Assembly: GCA_019119495.1 (NCBI GenBank)
Contig: DWWX01000025.1
Coordinates: forward strand, 1 to 47,200
DNA: 47,200 bases
Reading direction: 5' to 3'
DNA from: Candidatus Gemmiger stercorigallinarum
Lineage (GTDB): Bacteria; Bacillota; Clostridia; Oscillospirales; Ruminococcaceae
This document shows positions 33,867 to 41,568 of the stretch, piece by piece. Numbering within the stretch: position 1 is the first letter of the stretch; each line of letters opens with the position of its first letter. The notes below the pieces were generated by a model, which did not search any database, was not told the origin of the DNA, and was given only the letters and a program-made list of their open reading frames with translations. Both the position numbers and the translations under genes were made by a program.

Positions 33867-33927
33867 ATGTTTCTGAAACTTTTTCACACATTTTACCCGC
33901 CTGCGGCCGCCCGCCTGCGCGGGGCGG

Positions 33928-33956
33928 TTGCCAGCGGGCGGCGTTCGCGCTACAAT
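33928..33956 (+). promoter_or_regulatory. Promoter of the GDPD gene
   Basis: TTGCCA (33928-33933), 17 bp, TACAAT (33951-33956). Confidence 0.6.
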
Positions 33957-34044
33957 ATACGGTGACCAAACCATATTCCTTTTCTGCGGCTGCGGCCGCA
34001 GCCCCGCCCGTACCGGGCGGAAATACAAGAGAGGGGAAGCCGAA

Positions 34045-34893
34045 ATGATCGCTGCCGTACTGCTTGCCTGCGCGGCGCTGGCCTGCGCGCTGGCGCTGTT
34101 TTTGATCTGCCCGGCCTTTGGCCGCAGGGCGCTGCGCGCGCCCTTTGCGGGGCGCAACTATGCCCACCGGGGCCTGTTTGCCCGGGACCAGTCCACGCCG
34201 GAAAACAGCCTGCCCGCCTTTGAGGCAGCCGCCAAAGCCGGCTACGGCATCGAGCTGGACGTGCAGTTTACCAGCGACCGGCAGCTGGTGGTGTTCCATG
34301 ACGACACGCTGGACCGCATGACCGGCGTCCACGGCTGGGTGCGGGATTTTGCCTGGCAGCAGGTGGGGGCGCTGCCGCTGGCCGGCACCGGGTACCACCC
34401 GCCGCGGTTTGCCGACGTGCTGGACACGGTGGCCGGCCGGGTGCCGCTGATCGTCGAGATCAAAAGCCGGCGGGAGTACACCGGCGCCTATCTGGACGCG
34501 CTGTGCCGCGCCGTGCTGGACGCGCTGGCGGGGTACAACGGCCCCTACTGCATCGAGAGCTTTGACCCCCGCGTGGTGCGGCGCATCCGCAAATTTGCCC
34601 CCGGCGTGCTGCGGGGCCAGCTGGCCGACTGCACCCAAAGCTACCGGGACGAGGGCGCCAACCCCCTGCACGCCTTTGTGATGAGCCACCTGCTGGGCAA
34701 CTTTTTGGGCCGGCCGGACTTTATCGCCTGGTGCCCGGCCCCCCGCAACGGCGCGGTAAAGCTGGCAAAGGCCCTGGGCGCGATGATGGTCTACTGGACC
34801 GCCCTGCCCACCGACGACACCGCAACGCTGGAGGCGGACCACGACGCGGTCATCTTCCAGTGGTATGCCCCGGCGGCAAAGTACCGGCCGTAA
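34045..34893 (+). CDS. Membrane-anchored glycerophosphodiester phosphodiesterase
   Basis: The 282-residue protein has one N-terminal membrane segment (about 2-22) and a GDPD domain. The catalytic set is His41-Arg42 (AHRG), Glu54 (PENS), Glu70/Asp72 (ELDVQ) and His85 (VFHDDTLDR). It hydrolyses glycerophosphodiesters to an alcohol and glycerol-3-phosphate. In this context it may trim lipid or teichoic-acid products, which is inference. ATG 34045 is preceded by GAGGGGAAG; the frame upstream to 33928 contains the promoter and is excluded. It converges with the next gene with only six bases between the stops and no terminator. Confidence 0.9.
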   Translation: MIAAVLLACAALACALALFLICPAFGRRALRAPFAGRNYAHRGLFARDQSTPENSLPAFEAAAKAGYGIELDVQFTSDRQLVVFHDDTLDRMTGVHGWVRDFAWQQVGALPLAGTGYHPPRFADVLDTVAGRVPLIVEIKSRREYTGAYLDALCRAVLDALAGYNGPYCIESFDPRVVRRIRKFAPGVLRGQLADCTQSYRDEGANPLHAFVMSHLLGNFLGRPDFIAWCPAPRNGAVKLAKALGAMMVYWTALPTDDTATLEADHDAVIFQWYAPAAKYRP

Positions 34894-34899
34894 GCGCCC

Positions 34900-35490
34900 T
34901 TACCCCTGGGGCAGACCGGTAAAGTCGTGGTTGACGATGTCCACCAGGCTGAACTGCCCGTCCTCGTACTCGAATTTTAAGATGCAGCAGTTGTACAGCC
35001 GGGTGTGCAGCTCCACCTTCTGGTTCTGCTCCCAGTAACGCATAAAGGCCCGGCAGGCCCCGCCGTGGCTGACCGCCAGCACGCACCGGTGGTCCGGCCT
35101 GGCCATGATCCCGCCCAGCGTGTCGGCCATGCGCCGGCGGACCTCCAGCTCGCCCTCGCCGCCGTAGTAGGTCTTGAAAAAGTCGCCGTAGGGCAGCGGC
35201 GGGTTCAGGTCCTCGCTCTCGCCCTCGATCTTGCCGAAATGCCACTCTTTCAGCCCTTTCAGGCGGGTGTAGGGCAGGTCGGTGACCAGCTCCAGCGTGT
35301 CGCAGGCGCGCTCCGACGTGGAGGAATAGGCGTGGTCGAACACGATGCCGCGGCTGCGGAAGTATTCGCCCGCCACCCTGGCCTGGGCGATGCCCAGCTC
35401 GGTCAAAGGCGAATCGCACCAGCCCTGGATCTTGTGCCGCAGGTTGAACACCGTCTGGCCGTGGCGCATCAGATAAAGGATCTTTTTCAT
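34900..35490 (-). CDS. Histidine phosphatase (phosphoglycerate mutase-like)
   Basis: The 196-residue protein has the catalytic MRHGQT (His10), Arg61 in STSERACDT, Glu82 in KEWHFG and the second His142 in VSHGGACRAF. These define the histidine phosphatase superfamily. The small size and lack of mutase-specific inserts favour a phosphatase of small phosphorylated metabolites over a glycolytic mutase. The ATG at 35490 has no strong Shine-Dalgarno: the upstream sequence reads GAAAGCGGGAATCGTT. It appears to be a single gene. Confidence 0.87.
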   Translation of the reverse strand: MKKILYLMRHGQTVFNLRHKIQGWCDSPLTELGIAQARVAGEYFRSRGIVFDHAYSSTSERACDTLELVTDLPYTRLKGLKEWHFGKIEGESEDLNPPLPYGDFFKTYYGGEGELEVRRRMADTLGGIMARPDHRCVLAVSHGGACRAFMRYWEQNQKVELHTRLYNCCILKFEYEDGQFSLVDIVNHDFTGLPQG

Positions 35491-35669
35491 AACGATTCCC
35501 GCTTTCTCGCGCTTTCTTTTCGCTTGTGCAGGCCGCCTGTGTGCCCCGGCTCAAAACGCCGGGCGGGCGGAAATTGACGACCGCCGCGCAGGGCCGGCCT
35601 GCGCCTTTATCCTAATCCCCGCCGCCGGCGCTGTCAAGCCGGGCGGGGCGCGCCGCAAAGGAGGCCGCC

Positions 35670-36533
35670 ATGGCCCTGTACCTGCAAGAATTCCGCTTCC
35701 CGGACAAGGACGCCGAGTGGCGTTTTTTCACCGCCCAGCGCATGACCTGCTACGACAGCTTCTATCCCTTCCAGGTGCTGTCCGACCGGGGGCTGGGCCG
35801 GCTGGAGTTTGCGCCCGTCACCATCCTGTACGGCGGCAACGGCTGCGGCAAGACCACCGCGCTGAATATTATGGCTGAAAAACTGGGCCTTGCGCGGGAC
35901 GCGGCCTTCAACCGCACCGCCTTTTTCCCTGACTACCTGCGGCTGTGCGATGACGGCGGCGCGGCCCCGCCGGAGGGCAGCCGCATCATCACCAGCGACG
36001 ACGTGTTTGCCTGGATGCTGGACCTGCGCGCGTTGAACGACGGCATCGACCGCCGCCGCGAGGAAGTTTTTGCCGAGTATGCCGACGCCCGCTACGCCCA
36101 TTTCCAGCTCCACTCGCTGGAGGATTACGAGCGGCTGAAGCAGGTCAACGCCGCCCGCAGCAAGACAAAGTCCCGCTACGCCCGCAGCCGGCTGATGGGC
36201 AACGCCCGCACCCGCTCCAACGGCGAGAGCGCCTACCTCTACTTCACCCAAAAGATCACCGAGAACGCCCTCTATCTGCTGGACGAGCCGGAAAACAGCC
36301 TGGCCCCCGCCCGCCAGCTGGAGCTGGCCGGCTTTTTGCAAGACGCGGCGCGGTTTTTCGGCTGCCAGCTGGTCATTGCCACCCACTCGCCCTTTCTGCT
36401 GGCGATGCAGAGGGCGAAGGTCTACGACCTGGACGCCGACCCGCCCCGGCCCCGCCGCTGGACCGAGCTGGAAAACGTCCGCGCTTACCGGCAGTTTTTT
36501 GCCGACCACGCCGCCGAGTTTGAAACGGACTGA
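35670..36533 (+). CDS. Stand-alone AAA/ABC-type ATPase
   Basis: The 287-residue cytoplasmic ATPase has Walker A GGNGCGKTT (55-63), a signature-like SNGES (183-187), Walker B YLLDEPENS with Asp205/Glu206, and a switch His in IATHSPFLL. A short inserted segment lies between (about 110-170). It belongs to the AAA_15/21-like group, often called predicted ATPase, with no known role. AAAGGAGG precedes the ATG. The pentapeptide gene follows after 42 bases and is likely co-transcribed. It lacks nuclease or TOPRIM domains, so OLD-type defence is not supported. Confidence 0.82.
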   Translation: MALYLQEFRFPDKDAEWRFFTAQRMTCYDSFYPFQVLSDRGLGRLEFAPVTILYGGNGCGKTTALNIMAEKLGLARDAAFNRTAFFPDYLRLCDDGGAAPPEGSRIITSDDVFAWMLDLRALNDGIDRRREEVFAEYADARYAHFQLHSLEDYERLKQVNAARSKTKSRYARSRLMGNARTRSNGESAYLYFTQKITENALYLLDEPENSLAPARQLELAGFLQDAARFFGCQLVIATHSPFLLAMQRAKVYDLDADPPRPRRWTELENVRAYRQFFADHAAEFETD

Positions 36534-36575
36534 CGCCCCCGCCGGCCCGCCCGCCATGCCAAAGGAGAACGCCCC

Positions 36576-37148
36576 ATGCGCCACACAAACGAGACCATCG
36601 CCGCCGAGACACTGACCGGCAGCCTGCGCGGCGAGGAATACGCCGACTGCACCTTCACCCGCTGCCGCTGGCAGGACCTGCGGGTCGAAAACTGCAGCTT
36701 TGCAAACTGCACCTTTACGGGCTGCCAGTGGTCCGGCGTGGTGTTCAGTTTTACCCAGATGCGGGAGGGCCGGTTTACAGGCTGCGCCTTCCGGGGCATT
36801 GCCTGGGGCGGCCTGCAGGGCAAAAGCGCCCTGGCCCGGCCGCTGGCGGCGGCCGAAAACTGCATGTTCCAGTATAACGACTTTTCCGGCATGGCGCTGG
36901 CGGGGTTCGACTTTTCCAGCTGCCAGTTCCGGGACTGCCGGTTTGACAGCTGCAGGCTGACCGGCGCTGACTTTAACGGCGTCCGCCTGGGCGAGAGCCA
37001 GTTCACCCGCTGCGCGCTGGACAGGGCCGATTTCCGCGACGCCCAGGGCTATGTCATCGCCCCGGCGGACAACACGCTGAAAGGGGCAAGGTTCAGCTTC
37101 CCCGACGTGGTGCGCCTTTTGGACGGCACCGGCATCAAGATCGAATAA
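36576..37148 (+). CDS. Pentapeptide-repeat protein
   Basis: The 190-residue protein contains many A(D/N)LXX-type repeats in two blocks (about 20-75 and 95-150, for example CSFANCTFTGCQW and FDFSSCQFRDCRFDSCRL), with an interruption of about 20 residues. It should form a right-handed quadrilateral beta-helix. The shape resembles Qnr/MfpA-like proteins that mimic DNA, but gyrase protection cannot be claimed from sequence. The many cysteines are typical. AAAGGAG lies eight bases before the ATG. It shares an operon with the ATPase and ends at a strong terminator. Confidence 0.87.
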   Translation: MRHTNETIAAETLTGSLRGEEYADCTFTRCRWQDLRVENCSFANCTFTGCQWSGVVFSFTQMREGRFTGCAFRGIAWGGLQGKSALARPLAAAENCMFQYNDFSGMALAGFDFSSCQFRDCRFDSCRLTGADFNGVRLGESQFTRCALDRADFRDAQGYVIAPADNTLKGARFSFPDVVRLLDGTGIKIE

Positions 37149-37154
37149 GCACAC

Positions 37155-37204
37155 AAAACCGCCCCGCCGGGTGCAGCTGCTGCCCGGCGGGGCGGTTTTT
37201 CCTG
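37155..37204. terminator. Bidirectional terminator between pentapeptide gene and yggS
   Basis: A stem of AAAACCGCCCCGCCGGG with its complement (37155-37171 with 37183-37199), T5 on the right and TTTTGTG on the minus strand. Confidence 0.9.
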
Positions 37205-37273
37205 ATCTGGTCGGATTGGTTTTGCCCGGCCCGGCGCTCCTGCCCCCGCGGGACAAACAAGGGGCGGCGGGGG

Positions 37274-37999
37274 TCAGCCCCTTGCGCCGTAATCCCGCGC
37301 GCCGTAGATGGCGGTGCCGATGCGCACGATGGTGGCGCCCTCGCGGATGGCGGCCTGGTAGTCGCCGCTCATGCCCATGGACAGGGTGTCCGGCAGCGCG
37401 GCGGCGTAGTGCCGCTCCTGCAGGCGGATCAGCAGCGTACGCATTTGGGCAAAAAAGGCGCGGGTCTCGTCGGGGGCGGCGTCGGCGGGCGGGATGGCCA
37501 TCAGCCCCCGCAGCCGCAGATGGGTGGCGGCCTCGGCGGCGTCGGCCAGCGCCCACAGCGCGTCGGGCGACACGCCGCTTTTGCTCTCCTCGTCGCCGAT
37601 GTTGATCTCGATCAAAATGTCCTGGGTGACGCCCAGCCGGGCAGCGGCCGCTTCGATCTTGTCCAGCAGCCGCTGGCTGTCCACGCTCTCGATCATGGCG
37701 GCGCGGCCCACCACCTTGTTGACCTTGTTGGTCTGCAGGTGGCCGATAAAATGCCCCGGCTTGCCCAGATAGGCCCCGGCGTCGGTCTTTTCCACCAGCT
37801 CCTGCACGTGGTTCTCGCCAAACAGGTCGATGTCCAGCGCGGCGCTTTCGCGCACCTCCTCCACCGTGCGGGTCTTGCAGGCTGCGCACAGCAGCACTTC
37901 GGCCGGGTCGCGGCCGGCGGCGCGGGCGGCGGCCGCCATGTTGGCGCGGATGGCGGCCACGGCTTCGGCCATCTGCTGTTTGGTTGCCTGGGTTGCCAT
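37274..37999 (-). CDS. YggS/PLPBP-family pyridoxal-phosphate homeostasis protein
   Basis: The 241-residue single-domain fold III PLP protein has Lys42 in ACKTRT as the cofactor lysine, then FGENHVQELVEK, HFIGHLQTNKVNKV, and the phosphate-binding end SMGMSGDYQAAIREG and VRIGTAIYG. It balances PLP pools and has no known catalytic activity. The usual ylm/sepF neighbours are absent. The gene lies behind the MITE-like element and the UPF0340 gene on the same strand; whether it shares their transcript depends on read-through of the element. Confidence 0.93.
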   Translation of the reverse strand: MATQATKQQMAEAVAAIRANMAAAARAAGRDPAEVLLCAACKTRTVEEVRESAALDIDLFGENHVQELVEKTDAGAYLGKPGHFIGHLQTNKVNKVVGRAAMIESVDSQRLLDKIEAAAARLGVTQDILIEINIGDEESKSGVSPDALWALADAAEAATHLRLRGLMAIPPADAAPDETRAFFAQMRTLLIRLQERHYAAALPDTLSMGMSGDYQAAIREGATIVRIGTAIYGARDYGARG

Positions 38000-38059
38000 A
38001 GTTTTCTCCTCCCGAAACGGCCCTGCGCCCGCAAAGGGCAGGGCCGGAAAAGATCTCAG

Positions 38060-38219
38060 GGTGTATCGGATAAATCAAAAGTGCCGAAAAATTCGCGAAA
38101 AAGTGGCGAATACAAGGCGCGAGGCCGCAGCAATACTTGGTGTATGGCAAGGCCCCGCAACGCAGCAGGCGCTGCTTTTTAGTAGAATTAGACGGTGCTG
38201 GGGATTTGTCAGATACACC
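38060..38219. mobile_element. 160-bp MITE-like element
   Basis: The ends are GGTGTATCGGATAAATC and, inverted, GGTGTATCTGACAAATC (14/17 identical). Similarity between the arms continues for about 50 bases (AAAAAG and AATTC blocks are shared). It has no coding capacity and is richer in A/T than its surroundings. The right end abuts the UPF0340 stop codon (TAA at 38220-38222). I do not see a convincing target duplication. It probably moves with a transposase encoded elsewhere. Confidence 0.72.
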
Positions 38220-38777
38220 TTAGAATTTCTGGTAGACGGCGCGCTCGCCGCCGATGTATTTGGGCCGGCAGCGGGCGCACAGGATATGCGCTTTGCCGAT
38301 GTGGTCCAAACTCAGCCGCACCGGCACCGCCACCCGGCGCAGGTGCATGCCGATCAGCGTGCCGCCGATGTCGATGCCCGCCCCGGCGCGCACCTCCTCC
38401 ACCAGCACCGGCTCGGCAAAGGCCTGCCAGCAGTTGGTGGCCCAGCTGCCGCCGGCGTGGGGCTGGGGCACGGCGTTGACCTGCTCATAGCCGTACTGTT
38501 CGGCCGCGGCCCGCTCCAGCACGATGGCGCGGTTCAGGTGCTCGCAGCACTGGGCGGCCAGGTAGATGCCGCGGGCCTTCAATGCCGGCAGCACGCCGTC
38601 CAGCACGGCTTTGGCGGCCTCCATGCTGCTGTCTTTGCCGATGTGCCCGCCCACGATCTCGCTGCTGGAACAGCCGATGACAAAAATGTCGCCGGCTCTC
38701 AGGTTCGCCGCGTTCAAAAGTTCCTCCACCGCCTGGCGGGACTGGCGGGAGATCTCAAACAATGTTTCCTGCTCCAT
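38220..38777 (-). CDS. UPF0340/TIGR01440-family protein
   Basis: The 185-residue protein matches the YwlG/TIGR01440 family: GDIFVIGCSSSEIVGGHIGKDSS (opening at about residue 29), GIYLAAQCCEHLNRA, and the end KAHILCARCRPKYIGGERAVY. The function is unknown; conserved Cys and His suggest a metal or catalytic site. AAGGAGG lies seven bases before the ATG. The stop codon touches the MITE-like element, so the insertion spared the reading frame exactly. Confidence 0.88.
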   Translation of the reverse strand: MEQETLFEISRQSRQAVEELLNAANLRAGDIFVIGCSSSEIVGGHIGKDSSMEAAKAVLDGVLPALKARGIYLAAQCCEHLNRAIVLERAAAEQYGYEQVNAVPQPHAGGSWATNCWQAFAEPVLVEEVRAGAGIDIGGTLIGMHLRRVAVPVRLSLDHIGKAHILCARCRPKYIGGERAVYQKF

Positions 38778-38866
38778 GCAAAAGCCTCCTTCCGGCCATG
38801 TGCCGATGCGGGGCGGCGCCGCGCCGTCCCGCTGAAACGATCATATAAAATGCGCGCACTGCGCGC

Positions 38867-39361
38867 TCAGATCAGATACAGCCCCACCCAGGCCGCCGCG
38901 CCGCCGAAGGCCAGCCCGGCCAGCACGTCGCCGGGATAGTGGACGCCGCTCAGCACCCGGGTGACGGCAATGACCAGCGCCAGCGCGCCCGCCGGGACGC
39001 CCAGCGGCGGCCAGACGTACCAGGCCGTCACCGCGATGCCCGCCGCCGAGAACGCGTGCCGGCTGGGCATGCTTTTGCCCCTGGTATCCTTGGGGAACAG
39101 CGGCGGCTGGCCGAACGCCTCGTAGGGGCGGGGGCGGTCGATGGCCGCCCGCAGCGCGGTGCCCAGCAAAAACACCGCCGCCGGCACCAGCACCGCCCGC
39201 AGCAGGCGGGTGTCCCCCTGCCAGGCCAGCCAGGCCAGCAGCCCGGCATACAGCAGGTACACCAGCGCCACCGATGCCTGCGCGGCCAGTTGGATGCCCC
39301 GGCAAAGCCGCGGATGCGCCCGCAGCCGGGCCAGCATGGCCGAGTAACGCTGTGCAGTCAT
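38867..39361 (-). CDS. PAP2-family phosphatase (undecaprenyl-pyrophosphatase-like)
   Basis: The 164-residue membrane protein has the complete three-part signature: R-x6-RP (71-79), PSRH (99-102) and TR-x5-H-x3-D (134-145). It has about five membrane segments. Likely substrates are undecaprenyl pyrophosphate, phosphatidylglycerol phosphate or phosphatidic acid. I choose ATG 39361; TTG 39364 is better spaced from GGAGG and cannot be excluded. It has its own strong promoter, divergent from the polymerase-like gene. Confidence 0.87.
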   Translation of the reverse strand: MTAQRYSAMLARLRAHPRLCRGIQLAAQASVALVYLLYAGLLAWLAWQGDTRLLRAVLVPAAVFLLGTALRAAIDRPRPYEAFGQPPLFPKDTRGKSMPSRHAFSAAGIAVTAWYVWPPLGVPAGALALVIAVTRVLSGVHYPGDVLAGLAFGGAAAWVGLYLI

Positions 39362-39399
39362 CAAGTGCGATTCCTCCGTCTGTTTCTTGCGCTGATTAC

Positions 39400-39428
39400 A
39401 GCATAGCACCCCCGCCCGGCCTTGTCAA
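39400..39428 (-). promoter_or_regulatory. Promoter of the PAP2 gene
   Basis: On the minus strand TTGACA (39423-39428), 17 bp, TATGCT (39400-39405). Confidence 0.7.
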
Positions 39429-39444
39429 ACCGGGCGCGCTGTAC

Positions 39445-39473
39445 TTGCGCCCGCCGCCGCGACTGCGTATAAT
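39445..39473 (+). promoter_or_regulatory. Promoter of the polymerase-like gene
   Basis: TTGCGC (39445-39450), 17 bp, TATAAT (39468-39473). The transcript should begin near 39480, after the ATG at 39477. Confidence 0.72.
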
Positions 39474-39539
39474 AAAATGGAAAAGCGGCCGGGCCTGTCC
39501 GGCGGCGGCCGGCCTTCGGCCGTAAACTCTGCCAAAAAC

Positions 39540-39544
39540 GAGGT
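39540..39544 (+). promoter_or_regulatory. Ribosome-binding site deciding a TTG start
   Basis: GAGGT seven bases before TTG 39552. Together with the promoter position it excludes the ATG at 39477. Confidence 0.6.
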
Positions 39545-39551
39545 ACCCGTT

Positions 39552-40901
39552 TTGTTTGAATTTGCCAATTTCCTGCTGCTGGCGCTGTTTGCCGCCGCGG
39601 CATTTGACGCTGTGACCGCGCTGTACGCCGCCCCCGGCCGGGGGCTGGCGCGCATCCGCGCGGCCTTTGCGCACCGGTGGACCGCCGAGCATTTCCTGTT
39701 CGGCGGCTGGGGCGCCGCCTGGCGCGAGAAAGCCGGCGGCTGGCTGTTCGCCGTCGGCCTGGCCGCCTACGAGTTCACCGTCTGCTTCTGCAACAGCATG
39801 GCCCGTGTCCAGTGGGACTGGGTGCAGGGCAGCCTGGCCCCGGTGCTGGACTGGACGGCCTTCCTCTGCTTCGGGGCCAAGATCCTGCTGGGCACGCGGT
39901 ACACCTGGCGGTCGCTGGGGGTGGCGGGCTGCCTGTACTTTATCGGGTGGTGGACCTACTTCAACAGCCAGAACATCTGGTGGATCGGCATCATCCTGGC
40001 GGTGCTGGCCGCCAAGGGCACGGCGCTGAAAAAGCCGCTGCGCGCCTACCTGGGCGCGGGGCTGTGCGGCGTGGCGCTGACCGTCGGGCTTTACTATGCC
40101 GGGCTGATCCCCGCCGGCTCCGGCAGCGAGCGCGTGGGCGAGGTGCGGGGCACCTTCGGCTACGGCCACCCCAACACCTTCGGCGGGCTGGTGTTCGGCC
40201 TGACCATGGCTTACGCCATGCTGCGCGCCGGAAAAATGCGCTGGCGGGACATTGCCGTCGTCGCCGCGTCGGGCGTGTTCTTGTGGGTGGGGCCTGCGTC
40301 CCGCTCGGCGGCGCTGTGCGCGCTGCTGCTGGCGGCGGTGCTGGCCGTCCACAAGCTGCGGCCGCGCCTGCTGGCCGGCCGGGCGGTGCCGGGGCTGGGC
40401 GCCGCCTTTGTGGCGGCGCTGGCGGCGGTCAGCTTTGTGCTGCCGCTGTTTTTGGTCAAGACCGGGCCGTGGAACAACGACTTTGGCCCCGCCTGGATCG
40501 CAGCCATCGACAACGCCCTGACCAACCGCCTGTCCCTGACCTGGAGCGCCTACTGGCTGCTGGACGTCAAGATCGCCGGGCAGGTGCTGGACGCCTGGCC
40601 TCCGCTGGACAACTCCTTTGCCTTTGCGCTGTACCAGTTTGGCCCGGTGGTGCTGGCCATCCTGCTGGTGCTGCTGGCCGCGGCGCTGTGGGGCCTGGCA
40701 AAGACCCGCCGGTACCCGGAGTTTCTCTGCCTGGCGGTCATGCTGGTCTACGCCTATATGGAGTGCCAGAGCTTCCACCTGACCACCGACCCCGCGGCGC
40801 TTTTGCTGTGCGGCGCGGTCTACGCGCTGCCGCCGGACCGCTGGCCGGCGCTGGACGCCGCCCCGCCGGAACACGGCGCGGCGGGGGAGGGCACGGCATG
40901 A
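39552..40901 (+). CDS. Polytopic membrane protein resembling O-antigen/polysaccharide polymerases
   Basis: The 449-residue protein has about ten hydrophobic segments. The central stretch GTFGYGHPNTFGGLVFGLT recalls the R-x-x-G-x-x-x-HPN patch of O-antigen ligase/polymerase-like proteins, which join sugar repeats outside the membrane. I take TTG 39552 as start: the promoter just upstream places the transcript start at about 39480, so ATG 39477 would not be transcribed, and GAGGT stands before the TTG. The stop overlaps the next start (ATGA). The polymerase role is a family-level guess; no other capsule genes are adjacent. Confidence 0.68.
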   Translation: MFEFANFLLLALFAAAAFDAVTALYAAPGRGLARIRAAFAHRWTAEHFLFGGWGAAWREKAGGWLFAVGLAAYEFTVCFCNSMARVQWDWVQGSLAPVLDWTAFLCFGAKILLGTRYTWRSLGVAGCLYFIGWWTYFNSQNIWWIGIILAVLAAKGTALKKPLRAYLGAGLCGVALTVGLYYAGLIPAGSGSERVGEVRGTFGYGHPNTFGGLVFGLTMAYAMLRAGKMRWRDIAVVAASGVFLWVGPASRSAALCALLLAAVLAVHKLRPRLLAGRAVPGLGAAFVAALAAVSFVLPLFLVKTGPWNNDFGPAWIAAIDNALTNRLSLTWSAYWLLDVKIAGQVLDAWPPLDNSFAFALYQFGPVVLAILLVLLAAALWGLAKTRRYPEFLCLAVMLVYAYMECQSFHLTTDPAALLLCGAVYALPPDRWPALDAAPPEHGAAGEGTA

Positions 40902-41393
40902 AAACGCTGTACCTGATCGGCGGCGCCATGGGCGTGGGCAAGACGGCCGCCTGCCAGCAGCTCAAGCGGCTGCTGCCGGACTGCGTTTTTCTGGACGGCG
41001 ACTGGTGCTGGGACGCCGACCCCTTTGTGGTTACGCCGGAAACGCAGGCCATGGTGCAGGACAACATCTGCCACCTGCTGAACAATTTCCTGCACTGCAG
41101 CGCCTACCAAAATGTGGTGTTCGGCTGGGTGATGCACCGGCAGGACATCCTGGACACACTGCTGGCCCGGTTGGACACGGCGGGCTGCCGGGTGGTCTGC
41201 GTTTCGCTGGTCTGCACGCCGGAGGCTCTGCGCGCCCGGCTGCAGGGGGATATCGACCGCGGCCTGCGCCGGCCGGACGTGCTGGCGCGCAGCCTGGCCC
41301 GCCTGCCGCTGTACGCGGCGCTGGACACCCGAAAGCTGGACACCACCCGCCTGCCCCCCCGCCGGGACCGCCCGCGCTATCGCCGCACTGTGA
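40898..41393 (+). CDS. P-loop nucleotide kinase-like protein, frameshifted at the end
   Basis: The first 150 residues read as a small AAA_33-type kinase: the P-loop IGGAMGVGKTAACQQL, then FLDGDWCWDADPF and VVFGWVMHRQDILD, with RLQGDIDRG as lid. At the C7 run (41354-41360) the frame changes. As written it continues, without family-like sequence, to 41833 and deep into the opposite-strand DUF4830 gene. Removing one C gives PPAGTARAIAAL and a stop at 41391-41393, the normal length of about 164 residues. I therefore give 41393 as the natural end. The cause may be a real mutation, slippage or a sequencing error. It is coupled to the membrane protein by ATGA. Confidence 0.75.
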
Positions 41394-41426
41394 CCGGCCG
41401 GGCAGAGACAGCCGACCATAACAAGG

Positions 41427-41484
41427 ACCGCCGCCCCGCGGCCCTGCCTTTTGAACCGGCAGGCTGCGGGGCGGCGGTTTGTTT
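41427..41484 (+). terminator. Terminator after the kinase gene
   Basis: A long GC stem ACCGCCGCCCCGC with GCGGGGCGGCGGT (part of a 21-bp imperfect hairpin), followed by TTGTTTG. It also separates the converging DUF4830 gene. Confidence 0.75.
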
Positions 41485-41568
41485 GGGGCGGCCGGGGCGG
41501 GGGGAGCTTGCGGGCCCCGTGCCCCGGCCGGGAACGCTTGCGTTTGGGGTGGACGCCGCGGAGCCTGC

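Larger units (their letters stand above)
33671..34044. other. Divergent intergenic region, two-component operon and GDPD gene
   Basis: It holds the MITE remnant (33785-33816), the presumed promoter of the two-component operon (33837-33866), an A/T-rich block with the palindrome GTTTCTGAAAC and the direct runs TTTTTCACACATTTT, and the GDPD promoter (33928-33956). I see no gene. Confidence 0.55.

Noticed and set aside
35634..38150. An 838-codon minus-strand open frame over the ATPase, pentapeptide and yggS region
   Set aside because: It crosses a strong terminator and three genes with clear motifs.
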